Part shown: positions 13,685 to 21,647 of the stretch, one piece after another
Numbering within the stretch: the stretch's first letter is position 1
How the letters are laid out: each line of letters opens with the position of its first letter
Assembly: GCA_946405695.1 (NCBI GenBank)
Contig: CAMJIA010000021.1
Span: 1 to 24,086, forward strand
DNA length: 24,086 bases
Source: an uncultured Prevotellaceae bacterium
GTDB taxonomy: Bacteria; Bacteroidota; Bacteroidia; Bacteroidales; Bacteroidaceae
Reading direction: 5' to 3'
Program-made: the position numbers and the translations under genes
Notes under the pieces: model-generated
The model's input: only the letters and a program-made list of their open reading frames with translations
Told to the model about the DNA's origin: nothing
Database searches by the model: none

Positions 13685-14830
13685 TTAATCCTTTTTCAAT
13701 GGAATGGTAAAGCTAAAGGTTGAACCTTCTCCTTCGACGGACTCGACCATAACATCACCACCGTTCTTGCGGGCAAAATCCTGACAGAGCTGCAAACCCA
13801 GACCAGAACCTTCCTCACCACCAGTACCATAGGTTGTCTCACCATTTTTAAAGATGCTGGCAACACGATCAGAAGCAATACCCACGCCATGGTCACGTAC
13901 AGAGATACGGGCGAAGTCACCTTCATGTTTGTAGAACACCTCTACCGTCTTGCCTTCTGACGTGAACTTAATGGCATTTGACAAGAAGTTACGCAGAATG
14001 GTCTTAATCATGTCGTTGTCACCATGTACCGTCAACTTCTCCTCAGCGGGAATATACTTCAGGTCTATCTTCTTCATCTCAGCAATCATTCTGAAGATGT
14101 CAACAGCTCCTGGTACGATATCGTCCAAGTCAATATCCTGATAGACCACATTCAGTCGGCCCGTCTGGCTCTTCGTCCACTTCAACAGGTTGTCCAACAG
14201 GTCGTGGGTCTCTTCAGACTCACGATTAGCCTTGTCGAGCAAGTTGAAGATCTCCTCACCAACCATATCAGCAGACACAACGTTGACTGCCAAATTCAGC
14301 ACCATGCGGATGCTGGCCATGGGTGAACGCAAGTCGTGAGCAATAACGGAATACATCTTGTCGCGATTGGAGATGGTGCGCTTCAGCTCCTCATTCTGCT
14401 GAACGATGATACGCTTGGCAGCAACGAGTTGTATCTGGTGCATCACACGGATAACAAGTTCTTCTTTATTGAAAGGCTTTGTCAAGAAGTCGTTAGCTCC
14501 TACCTGGAAACCTTTCACCAAATCGCTGGGATTATTAAGAGCTGTCAGGAAGATAATGGGAATATCCTGTGTTTCAGGATCTTTCTTCAGAATGACGGCT
14601 GTATCAAAACCGCTGATGTCTGGCATCATAACGTCAAGCAAAATGAGATCGGGCTTCTCCTTCTTGCACTGCTCAATACACATATTACCATTGGATGCCG
14701 TGCATACCTGAAACTTCTCATTGGTCAAGAGAATTTTCAGTAACAGCACATTGCTGACCACATCGTCGACAATTAAGATTTTATAGTCGCTACGATTGAT
14801 TTGAGACTCAAAGGTTTCATTAAGCTCCAT
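13685..14830 (-). CDS. Soluble response-regulator/histidine-kinase hybrid (REC-HisKA-HATPase)
   Basis: This 381-residue protein has an N-terminal receiver domain (about 16-132) with acidic Asp22/Asp23, phosphoacceptor Asp66 in LILLDVMMPD, Thr96 and Lys118 (DFLTKPF). A short linker helix follows, then a HisKA domain with SVIAHDLRSPM and phospho-histidine His165. A HATPase domain has NFLSNAIKFTSEGK, DHGVGIA and GGEEGSGLGLQL. There is no membrane segment or signal peptide, so it is cytoplasmic. The receiver precedes the kinase, the reverse of usual hybrid kinases, so its phosphorylation by an upstream kinase could gate the kinase output. No DNA-binding domain or separate regulator gene is adjacent; it may signal to an unlinked partner. 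Confidence 0.93.
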   Translation of the reverse strand: MELNETFESQINRSDYKILIVDDVVSNVLLLKILLTNEKFQVCTASNGNMCIEQCKKEKPDLILLDVMMPDISGFDTAVILKKDPETQDIPIIFLTALNNPSDLVKGFQVGANDFLTKPFNKEELVIRVMHQIQLVAAKRIIVQQNEELKRTISNRDKMYSVIAHDLRSPMASIRMVLNLAVNVVSADMVGEEIFNLLDKANRESEETHDLLDNLLKWTKSQTGRLNVVYQDIDLDDIVPGAVDIFRMIAEMKKIDLKYIPAEEKLTVHGDNDMIKTILRNFLSNAIKFTSEGKTVEVFYKHEGDFARISVRDHGVGIASDRVASIFKNGETTYGTGGEEGSGLGLQLCQDFARKNGGDVMVESVEGEGSTFSFTIPLKKD

Positions 14831-14873
14831 TCGCCTATAGACGTTTATGATGTTTTAAGTTGTATTCAATATG

Positions 14874-14905
14874 CAAAAGTAGCAAATATTTAGCATTTCG
14901 CCAAA
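14874..14905 (-). promoter_or_regulatory. Promoter of the hybrid kinase gene
   Basis: On the - strand, the -7 TACTTTTG (complement of 14874-14881) and the -33 TTTG (complement of 14902-14905) are separated by exactly 20 nt. The expected start near 14867 gives a leader of about 37 nt. The spacer is occupied by an inverted repeat, listed separately. Confidence 0.78.
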
Positions 14906-14912
14906 TATTTGC
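14882..14912. promoter_or_regulatory. Imperfect 13-bp inverted repeat inside the kinase promoter / after glmS
   Basis: GCAAATATTTAGC (14882-14894) and GCCAAATATTTGC (14900-14912) pair with one mismatch across ATTTC. The repeat lies 9 nt beyond the glmS stop and covers the spacer and -33 box of the kinase promoter. It could be an AT-rich terminator for glmS, a kinase-gene operator, or both. Confidence 0.55.
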
Positions 14913-14921
14913 CCACTTTTT

Positions 14922-16766
14922 TTATTCTACGGTCACCGACTTGGCTAAGTTTCGAGGCTGATCGACGTTCTTTCCCTTGCAAACTGCCACATGATAAGCC
15001 AACAACTGGAGCGGAATGGTAGCCACCAACGGCTCAAGGCATTCAAGCACGTCAGGCAACTCAATAACCTCGTCGGCAATCTTCGCGATAGTATTGTCGC
15101 CCTTAGTGACAAGAGCTATCACCCTACCCTGACGTGCCTTGATTTCCTGAATGTTAGAGAGTACCTTCTCGTACATGGCATTATGCGTAGCAATGACCAC
15201 TACAGGCATATCGGAGTCGATGAGGGCGATAGGTCCATGCTTCATCTCAGCGGCAGGATAACCCTCGGCATGAATATACGAAATCTCCTTCAACTTCAGG
15301 GCGCCCTCCAAAGCAACAGGATAGCTAAAGCCACGACCCAGATACAGGAAATTATGGGCGTAGGTAAAGGTACGAGCCAGATCTGCCACTTTTTCATTGG
15401 TCTGGAGCACCTCACGAATCTTGACAGGAATCTCACCCAAACCTTTAACTATCTTCAGATATTCATCACGATTGATGGTGCCCTTGGCCTCACCCATAGC
15501 CAGTGCTATCATGGTGAGCACGGTAACCTGACCTGTGAAAGCCTTGGTAGAGGCAACACCAATCTCAGGACCCACGTGGATATAAGTACCCGTATCAGTA
15601 GCACGGGGAATGCTGGAACCGATGGCGTTACAAATGCCATAGATAAAGGCGCCCTTCTCCTTAGCCAACTGAATGGCAGCCAGCGTATCGGCAGTCTCAC
15701 CGCTCTGTGAGATAGCTATCACCACATCGCCTTTGCCTACCACCGGATTGCGATAACGGAACTCAGAGGCGTACTCCACCTCACACGGGATACGACAGTA
15801 AGTTTCTATCAGCTGCTTACCGATGAGTCCAGCATGCCACGAGGTACCACATGCCACAATAACTACGCGCTTAGCCTCAAGCATCTGGCGACGATAGTCG
15901 ATAAGAGCCGACAGCGTGACATGATTGCCTTCTACATTGACACGTCCACGCATACAGTTGGTGAGACACTCCGGCTGTTCGAAGATTTCCTTCAACATAA
16001 AGTGAGGATAGCCACCTTTCTCTATCTGACCAAGGTCGATATCGACAGTTTTGACTGCCAGCTCTTGCTCTTCGCCCAAGATGCTAATGACTTTCAACTC
16101 CTCACCCAAGCGGATGACTGCTATATTGCCATCTTCCAGATAGACGACCTTGTCGGTATACTCAATGATTGGACTGGCATCAGAACCCAGAAAGAACTCA
16201 CCGTCGCCAATACCAACCACTAGTGGACTCTGCTTGCGGGCTGCGATAATCTGGTTGGGGTCGCGCTTGTCGACAATAGCGATGGCATAAGCACCAATCA
16301 CCTGGTAGAGGGCTACCTGAACAGCCTCCAACAGGGATATCTGCTTCTTCTCCATGATATACTCGACCAGCTGTACTAACACCTCGGTGTCGGTATCGCT
16401 CTGGAAGGCCACACCTTTTTCTATCAGTTTCTGCTTGATATCGGCATAGTTCTCGATAATGCCATTATGGATAATAGCCAGATTGTGCGACTGTGAATAG
16501 TGAGGATGGGCATTGCGCGACGAGGGTTCACCATGGGTGGCCCAACGGGTATGGGCTATACCCACACTGCCACTGACATTCTTGTCACTGCAATATTCAG
16601 TCAGGTTGTCAACCTTACCCTTTGTTTTATACACATTGAGATTGCCATCACTGTTAATCAGCGCTACACCTGCAGAGTCATAACCTCGGTATTCCAGTCT
16701 TCGAAGACCTTTAATCAGCACAGGATATGCCTCCTTATGGCCGATATATCCAACTATTCCACACAT
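14922..16766 (-). CDS. glmS: Glutamine-fructose-6-phosphate aminotransferase (isomerizing)
   Basis: This 614-residue enzyme is of standard length. It starts MCGIVGYIGHKEAYPVLIKG, so Cys2 becomes the N-terminal nucleophile of the glutaminase domain, followed by EYRGYDSAGVAL and AHTRWATHGEPSSRNAHPH. Two SIS isomerase domains follow (about 290-430 and 460-600), with ACGTSWHAGLIGKQLIE, AISQSGETADTLAAI and YPAAEMKHGPIALID. It ends in the canonical AKSVTVE. GlmS makes glucosamine-6-phosphate, the first step toward UDP-GlcNAc, peptidoglycan and LPS. Its promoter sits against the uxaC terminator. The short leader (about 26 nt) has no room for the glmS ribozyme known from Firmicutes. Confidence 0.98.
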   Translation of the reverse strand: MCGIVGYIGHKEAYPVLIKGLRRLEYRGYDSAGVALINSDGNLNVYKTKGKVDNLTEYCSDKNVSGSVGIAHTRWATHGEPSSRNAHPHYSQSHNLAIIHNGIIENYADIKQKLIEKGVAFQSDTDTEVLVQLVEYIMEKKQISLLEAVQVALYQVIGAYAIAIVDKRDPNQIIAARKQSPLVVGIGDGEFFLGSDASPIIEYTDKVVYLEDGNIAVIRLGEELKVISILGEEQELAVKTVDIDLGQIEKGGYPHFMLKEIFEQPECLTNCMRGRVNVEGNHVTLSALIDYRRQMLEAKRVVIVACGTSWHAGLIGKQLIETYCRIPCEVEYASEFRYRNPVVGKGDVVIAISQSGETADTLAAIQLAKEKGAFIYGICNAIGSSIPRATDTGTYIHVGPEIGVASTKAFTGQVTVLTMIALAMGEAKGTINRDEYLKIVKGLGEIPVKIREVLQTNEKVADLARTFTYAHNFLYLGRGFSYPVALEGALKLKEISYIHAEGYPAAEMKHGPIALIDSDMPVVVIATHNAMYEKVLSNIQEIKARQGRVIALVTKGDNTIAKIADEVIELPDVLECLEPLVATIPLQLLAYHVAVCKGKNVDQPRNLAKSVTVE

Positions 16767-16798
16767 ATTAGTTTCTGTATTTTTATTCTTTTCGGGTG

Positions 16799-16828
16799 CA
16801 AAGGTAAAAAAAAATCGGCTATCCCAAG
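16799..16828 (-). promoter_or_regulatory. Promoter of glmS, overlapping the uxaC terminator
   Basis: The -7 TACCTTTG (complement of 16799-16806) is clear. The -33 is weaker: TTG, complement of 16825-16827, with an 18-nt spacer. That -33 lies in the loop of the upstream terminator hairpin. The expected start is near 16792, 26 nt before the glmS ATG. Confidence 0.65.
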
Positions 16829-16840
16829 CAGGATAGCCGA
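16806..16840 (-). terminator. Intrinsic terminator of uxaC
   Basis: A perfect 10-bp stem pairs TCGGCTATCC (16815-16824) with GGATAGCCGA (16831-16840) across a 6-nt loop. On the - strand it is followed by nine T (complement of 16806-16814). It begins 10 nt beyond the uxaC stop codon. Confidence 0.95.
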
Positions 16841-16849
16841 ACTTTTTTC

Positions 16850-18262
16850 TTAGTAGAACTTAAAATACCTACGAGCGTTGTTATAAGAGATGTCCTCAAC
16901 CATCTTTCCAAGCAGTTCACGGTCGTCAGGCAGCAGGCCTTTCTCCACGTCGTTACCCAGCATATTACAGAGAATGCGACGGAAGTATTCATGACGCGGA
17001 TAGCTCAGGAACGAACGGCTGTCGGTCAACATACCGACAAAGCGAGACAGCAGTCCCAGCACACTAAGCGCATTCATCTGGCGCTCCATACCATCCTTCT
17101 GGTCATTGAACCACCAGCCTGAACCAAACTGTATCTTACCAGGCTCACCACCTTGGAAGTTGCCAAGCATGGTAGCGATTACCTCATTGGCACAGGGGTT
17201 CAATGTATATAATATGGTACGCGTGAGCTTATCCTCCATATTCAGCTTGTTCAGGAACTTAGACATCGCTTTGGCAGTATTGAACTCACCAATAGAGTCG
17301 AAACCGGTGTCAGGACCCAGCTGATTGAACATCTTGGTATTGTTGTTACGGATGGCACCATAATGGAACTGCTGAGTCCAGTCGGCATCAGCATCCATCT
17401 CAGCCATCACGGTCAGGAAGCAGTGTTTGTACTGACGAGTCTCCAGCACAGAAAGCTGCTGCCCACGCATAGCCTTCTCAAAGATGATTTCAATCTGTGA
17501 GTCGGTATACTCCTCGTCGTAGAACTCCTCGATACCATGGTCACTCAACTTACAACCATTGGCAGCAAAGAAGTCGTGACGTTTCTTCAAGGCGTCAACC
17601 ATATCAGCAAACTTGGTGATAGTAACACCGCTGACCTGCTCTAACTGATGAACATAGTCGGCAAACTCAGGAGCCTCAATATTCATAGCCTTGTCAGGAC
17701 GCCAAGCAGGAATCATCATAGGATCGTCCTGGGCCTTATGCTTGGCATATTCTATATGGTTGTGCAGATCGTCAACAGGATCGTCGGTGGTGCAGACGCA
17801 CTCTACGTGGTAGTGCTTCATCAAACCACGGGCAGAGAACTCTGGCTGCTGCAACTTCTCGTTACACTCATCAAAAATCTCACGAGCGGTCTTCGGCGAC
17901 AGCAGTTTCTCAATACCGAAAGCGGTCTTCAGCTCCAGGTGTGTCCAGTGGTACAATGGGTTGCGGAGGGTATAGGGAACGGTCTCAGCCCACTTCTCAA
18001 ACTTCTCCCAGTCAGAGGTGTCTTTACCGGTGCAATACTTCTCGTCAACACCGTTAGTACGCATGGCACGCCACTTGTAGTGGTCGCCACCCAACCACAG
18101 CTCGGTGATGCTCTTGAAACGGTGATCGTTGGCCACCATTTCGGGAATCAGGTGACAGTGATAGTCGATAATGGGCATCTTAGCCGCATGGTTGTGGAAC
18201 AGGTCCTGTGCTACCTCGTTGTCGAGCACAAAGTTCTTGTCATTGAATTGCTTCATAGTCAT
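16850..18262 (-). CDS. uxaC: Uronate (glucuronate/galacturonate) isomerase
   Basis: This 470-residue enzyme is of standard UxaC length. It has AAKMPIIDYHCHLIPEMVAN near the N-terminus, with the His-x-His metal-type motif, then ITELWLGGDHYKWRAMRTNG, VECVCTTDDPVDDLHNHIEY and FGSGWWFNDQKDGMERQMNA. It ends FRRILCNMLGNDVEKGLL and DISYNNARRYFKFY. UxaC isomerises D-glucuronate to D-fructuronate and D-galacturonate to D-tagaturonate in the cytoplasm, the entry step for uronic acids from pectin or glucuronides. Two ATGs (18262 and 18256) can start it. It stands alone, with a -7 box at 18304-18311 and its own terminator. No uxaB/uxuA gene is adjacent. Confidence 0.97.
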   Translation of the reverse strand: MTMKQFNDKNFVLDNEVAQDLFHNHAAKMPIIDYHCHLIPEMVANDHRFKSITELWLGGDHYKWRAMRTNGVDEKYCTGKDTSDWEKFEKWAETVPYTLRNPLYHWTHLELKTAFGIEKLLSPKTAREIFDECNEKLQQPEFSARGLMKHYHVECVCTTDDPVDDLHNHIEYAKHKAQDDPMMIPAWRPDKAMNIEAPEFADYVHQLEQVSGVTITKFADMVDALKKRHDFFAANGCKLSDHGIEEFYDEEYTDSQIEIIFEKAMRGQQLSVLETRQYKHCFLTVMAEMDADADWTQQFHYGAIRNNNTKMFNQLGPDTGFDSIGEFNTAKAMSKFLNKLNMEDKLTRTILYTLNPCANEVIATMLGNFQGGEPGKIQFGSGWWFNDQKDGMERQMNALSVLGLLSRFVGMLTDSRSFLSYPRHEYFRRILCNMLGNDVEKGLLPDDRELLGKMVEDISYNNARRYFKFY

Positions 18263-18303
18263 TATGATTGTTTGTTGTTTTAGTGATACTCGTAATTGTT
18301 GTG

Positions 18304-18311
18304 CAAAAGTA
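18304..18311 (-). promoter_or_regulatory. -7 element of the uxaC promoter
   Basis: TACTTTTG on the - strand (complement of 18304-18311) lies 41 nt before the ATG at 18262, a usual distance. No good -33 TTTG is found at 19-21 nt, so the promoter may be weak or need an activator. Confidence 0.5.
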
Positions 18312-18372
18312 GCAAATATTTTTCATTTATGAGGCGTCTACTGTGTTTTTTTGAAGAAAATCTACGTAAACG

Positions 18373-18404
18373 TTTCCTTATATCACTTTTTCTTCTTATC
18401 TTTG
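18373..18404 (+). promoter_or_regulatory. Promoter of ansA very close to the start codon
   Basis: The -7 TATCTTTG lies at 18397-18404, with TTTC at 18373-18376, exactly 20 nt upstream. The ATG at 18409 is only 4 nt past the -7 box. Transcription should therefore begin at or within a few bases of the A of ATG. Confidence 0.65.
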
Positions 18405-18408
18405 CCAC

Positions 18409-19437
18409 ATGCAAACACGCGTATTACTCATCTACACAGGTGGAACCATCGGTATGAACCGCAATCCACAGACGGGCGCTCTGGAGCCGTTCGACTTCGA
18501 GCACCTGCTGCAAAATGTTCCTGAATTGAAACAGTTTGACACAGAGATTGCCACCTACCAATTCTCACCACCCATCGACTCCAGCGACATGTCGCCAAGG
18601 ATGTGGACAGACCTCAGTCACGTCATCGCCGACCACTACGACGAATACGATGGTTTTGTCGTACTACATGGTACGGACACCATGGCATATACTGCCTCTG
18701 CCCTATCCTACATGTTGGAGAACCTGACGAAGCCTGTCATCTTTACAGGTTCTCAGTTGCCCATCGGACAATTACGCACGGACGGCAAGGAGAACCTCAT
18801 CACCTCAATAGAGATTGCGGCCACTAAGGATGCCGACGGACATGCTATGGTGCCAGAGGTTGGCATCTATTTCAACGGTCACCTGTTGCGTGGCAACCGT
18901 ACCACAAAGCAGTCGGCAGAGGAGTTCAACGCCTTCGAGTCGTTCAACTTTCCGCACTTGGTGGATGCGGGTGTAAACATCATCTATCATCGCAACCGCA
19001 TGTTGCAGCCCGACTGGCAGAAGCCCATGATTCCTCATTTCCGGTTGGACAACAACGTCATCATCTTCTCGTTGTTCCCAGGCATTCGCGAAGACCTGAT
19101 TCGTCACATCATCCACACGCCCAATCTCAAGGCTATCGTCATGCGCACCTTCGGCAGTGGCAATGCCCCACAAAGTCCGTGGCTGCTGAACGCACTAAAG
19201 GAGGGTACCCGCAACGGCAAAGTCATTGTCAACATCAGCCAGTGCCTGCAAGGCTGTGTAGAGATGAGCCGCTACGATACGGGATATCACTTGCAGGAGG
19301 CAGGTGTGGTCAGTGGCTACGACTCGACAGTGGAAAGTGCTGTTACCAAGCTGATGTTCCTTCAGTCACACTACGACGACCCAGAAAAAGTGCGGATGCT
19401 CATGAATCAGAGCATCCGCGGCGAAATATCACTATAG
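18409..19437 (+). CDS. ansA: Type I (cytoplasmic) L-asparaginase
   Basis: This 342-residue protein has the type I asparaginase layout and no signal peptide. LIYTGGTIGM carries the first catalytic Thr (Thr13). PPIDSSDM follows (Ser59 region, substrate-binding). VLHGTDTMAYTASAL has the second Thr-Asp pair (89-90), and RTDGKENL supplies the Lys. The C-terminal domain has RTFGSGNAPQSPWLLNALKE and NISQCLQGCVEMSRYDTGYH. The enzyme hydrolyses asparagine to aspartate and ammonia. Homology starts almost at residue 1, so no later start is possible, and the promoter -7 box ends only 4 nt upstream. Two hairpins mark its 3' end. It converges on the S9 peptidase gene. Confidence 0.95.
   Translation: MQTRVLLIYTGGTIGMNRNPQTGALEPFDFEHLLQNVPELKQFDTEIATYQFSPPIDSSDMSPRMWTDLSHVIADHYDEYDGFVVLHGTDTMAYTASALSYMLENLTKPVIFTGSQLPIGQLRTDGKENLITSIEIAATKDADGHAMVPEVGIYFNGHLLRGNRTTKQSAEEFNAFESFNFPHLVDAGVNIIYHRNRMLQPDWQKPMIPHFRLDNNVIIFSLFPGIREDLIRHIIHTPNLKAIVMRTFGSGNAPQSPWLLNALKEGTRNGKVIVNISQCLQGCVEMSRYDTGYHLQEAGVVSGYDSTVESAVTKLMFLQSHYDDPEKVRMLMNQSIRGEISL
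19392..19419 (+). other. Perfect 10-bp hairpin inside the 3' end of ansA
   Basis: GCGGATGCTC (19392-19401) pairs with GAGCATCCGC (19410-19419) across an 8-nt loop. It lies within the last 15 codons of ansA and ends 15 nt before the stop codon. It has no T-tract, so it is more likely an RNA-stability or pause structure than a complete terminator. Confidence 0.65.
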
Positions 19438-19466
19438 AGTGGTCAGCGGTTTCCCCGCTGACACTC
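19437..19466. terminator. Hairpin spanning both convergent stop codons (ansA / S9 peptidase)
   Basis: GAGTG plus TCAGCGG (with one bulged G at 19442) pairs with CCGCTGA plus CACTC (19455-19466), giving a 12-bp stem. It starts on the last base of the ansA stop and ends in the peptidase stop codon. The T-richness downstream is modest on both strands, so it is probably a bidirectional but incomplete terminator. Confidence 0.6.
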
Positions 19467-21624
19467 ACTTCATATTTTCTTTCAGGAAGTTCACACACTG
19501 ACGGAACAGGTGGTTACGGGTGTTGCCACCATAGATACTGTGGTTTCGGTCAGCATAGATCTGCTGACGGAAGTCCTTGTCAGCCTGTATCAGTGCCTCG
19601 CAATACTCAGCGGTATTACGGTAGTGCACATTGTCGTCAGCCAGACCGTGAACAATCATCAACGAGCCCTGCAGACTATTCACACGGGTCAATGGATTGT
19701 CGTCATATCCTGCCGGATTCTCGTTGGGTGTACGCATGAAGCGCTCGGTATATATGGTGTCATAGTAGCGCCAAGTGGTAGGCGGTGCAATGGCGATACC
19801 GGCACAGAAGACGCCACGGCCCTCAGACATGGACATCAGCGTATTGAAACCACCAAAGCTCCAGCCCCAAATGGCAATACGTTTTTTGTCGACATACGAC
19901 TGCTGACCCAGCCACAAGGCTGCTTCTACCTGGTCGACAGACTCCAGCTGACCGAGTTTTAGATAAGTGCATTTCTCGAAATCGGCACCACGACCACCTG
20001 TGCCACGATTGTCGATGCACACACAGATAAAGCCCTGCTGACAGAGATATTGCTCCAAGGCTGCGCCTTGACCAGCCATACCAACGTTCCAAGTATCCTT
20101 GACAGACTGACTGCCAGGTCCTCCATATTGGTACATCACTACCGGATATTGCTTCTTGGCACTGAAGTCACGAGGTTTGACCATCCAACCGTTCAGCGTA
20201 ACTCCTTCCGAGGTTGTCAAGGTAAACAGTTCGCGATCACCCAACTGATAGTTCTTCAACTGATCACGCAGGGCCTTATTATCGACGAGTGTTTCTACCT
20301 TCTTGCCCTTACTGGTGTAGATGGCGCAAACAGGCGGGGTATTGATATCGCTCCAAGTATTGATGAAATACTGGTAGTTCTTACTGAAGACAGCACTATT
20401 CCAGCCTGCTTTCTTGGTCAGACACTCGCGTTTGCCATTCTCATAGGCCACCCAGACGCGCTGGTCTGTTGCACCGTTCTCATGAGAAGCATAATAGACT
20501 GCACCTGTCTGTTCGTCATAGCCATAGACATCACTGACCTCATAGTCGCCCTGGTCTACCTGGCGCAACAGCTGACCATTGAAGTTATAGAGGTAGAGAT
20601 GCATATTGCCGTCGCGATCGCTAGGCAACAGGATGTGACGTTTACTGAAGACCGCACTGCTATAGGTCTCCTCACGAATATACTTGTCGACCTTGTCTTC
20701 AACAGCCAACTTGCTGACGGTGGTCAAAGGATTGGCCATATAGATGCGCAGACAGTCCTGATGGCGGTTCAGCGTGAAGACGGCCACCTGCGAAGAGTCA
20801 GAAGTAGCCACCAGACGAGAAACATAGCCGTCCTTTTCGATGGGCACCTGCAACTGGCGAGTCTGGCGACTGGGCACATCATAACTCCAAACAGAGACGG
20901 TCGAGTTCTGCTCACCTGCAACAGGATATTTATAGCTATAACCGCCTTTGGTCATTGGGATAAAACACTCCTTGACGGCACTTTCATCATAGCGCACCCA
21001 GACAATCTGTCGACTGTCGGCACTGAATACCATGGCACGGTTCTGCGAGAACTCCTCCTCGTTGACCCAGTCGGGAATACCGTTAATCACTTGGTTCTTC
21101 TTGCCATCCTTGGTGACCTGTATCTCGGCATTGTCGTACAACAGCTTGACAATAAAGATGTTGCCATCACGCACAAAGGCTATCTGTACGCCATCGGGAG
21201 AGAACAGCGGAGTCTGCTGAGGACCATTCTGCGACAGGGGCACAATACGGTTGTTGTGGATGGTATAAATGTAGTAGTTGGCCGTAAACGAGTGGCGATA
21301 GATGCGCTGTGTCTTGGTCTGTATCAAGATACGCTTGCCATCGGGACTCATGATGTAGCCATCGATGTCGTCAAGTTTGTCACCCTTGACGGTAGCCACG
21401 TCAAACAGCGTAGCCACCTCCTTGCCGGTCTTGAAGGAATACTGCACGATGCGGCGACCATCATTGCTCAGCTGCGCATAGGTCTCGCCATCGTTCAGCG
21501 GCTGTACACCACTAACCGTCTCACCACGGAATAGGCCGCGGGTAATCTCTTTCAAATCCAGTCTCTTAGCGTCCACAGACACCACTGCCAGCAGTGCCAA
21601 CGCCATGAATAATACTTTCTTCAT
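19465..21624 (-). CDS. Exported DPP-IV-like prolyl peptidase (family S9)
   Basis: This 719-residue protein has a signal peptide (about 1-19, VLFMALALLAVVSVDA). An eight-bladed beta-propeller (about 40-470) carries DWVNEEEF, the double-Glu motif (189-191) that binds the substrate N-terminus in dipeptidyl peptidase IV. The alpha/beta-hydrolase domain follows, with PVVMYQYGGPGSQSV, the nucleophile elbow GWSFGGF (Ser589), HGLADDNVH (Asp663) and DRNHSIYGG (His695). The full catalytic triad is intact. The enzyme should remove X-Pro or similar dipeptides in the periplasm during peptide scavenging. A clear promoter is at 21648-21679. Substrate preference is inferred from motifs. Confidence 0.94.
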   Translation of the reverse strand: MKKVLFMALALLAVVSVDAKRLDLKEITRGLFRGETVSGVQPLNDGETYAQLSNDGRRIVQYSFKTGKEVATLFDVATVKGDKLDDIDGYIMSPDGKRILIQTKTQRIYRHSFTANYYIYTIHNNRIVPLSQNGPQQTPLFSPDGVQIAFVRDGNIFIVKLLYDNAEIQVTKDGKKNQVINGIPDWVNEEEFSQNRAMVFSADSRQIVWVRYDESAVKECFIPMTKGGYSYKYPVAGEQNSTVSVWSYDVPSRQTRQLQVPIEKDGYVSRLVATSDSSQVAVFTLNRHQDCLRIYMANPLTTVSKLAVEDKVDKYIREETYSSAVFSKRHILLPSDRDGNMHLYLYNFNGQLLRQVDQGDYEVSDVYGYDEQTGAVYYASHENGATDQRVWVAYENGKRECLTKKAGWNSAVFSKNYQYFINTWSDINTPPVCAIYTSKGKKVETLVDNKALRDQLKNYQLGDRELFTLTTSEGVTLNGWMVKPRDFSAKKQYPVVMYQYGGPGSQSVKDTWNVGMAGQGAALEQYLCQQGFICVCIDNRGTGGRGADFEKCTYLKLGQLESVDQVEAALWLGQQSYVDKKRIAIWGWSFGGFNTLMSMSEGRGVFCAGIAIAPPTTWRYYDTIYTERFMRTPNENPAGYDDNPLTRVNSLQGSLMIVHGLADDNVHYRNTAEYCEALIQADKDFRQQIYADRNHSIYGGNTRNHLFRQCVNFLKENMK

Positions 21625-21647
21625 TGTCTTGATGATTTAACAACCGA

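Noticed and set aside
16767..16805. glmS ribozyme upstream of glmS
   Set aside because: The leader is only about 26 nt, and the ribozyme is known from Firmicutes. No suitable structure fits.
6580..18262. A polysaccharide utilization locus joining pectinesterase and UxaC
   Set aside because: They are 9 kb apart, on opposite strands, with unrelated genes between, and no SusC/SusD or pectate lyase is present. They are metabolically related but not a locus.
20050..21534. A 494-codon open frame on the + strand
   Set aside because: It lies wholly antisense to the S9 peptidase, whose motifs and triad are intact. The translated product has no recognisable domain or plausible start signals.
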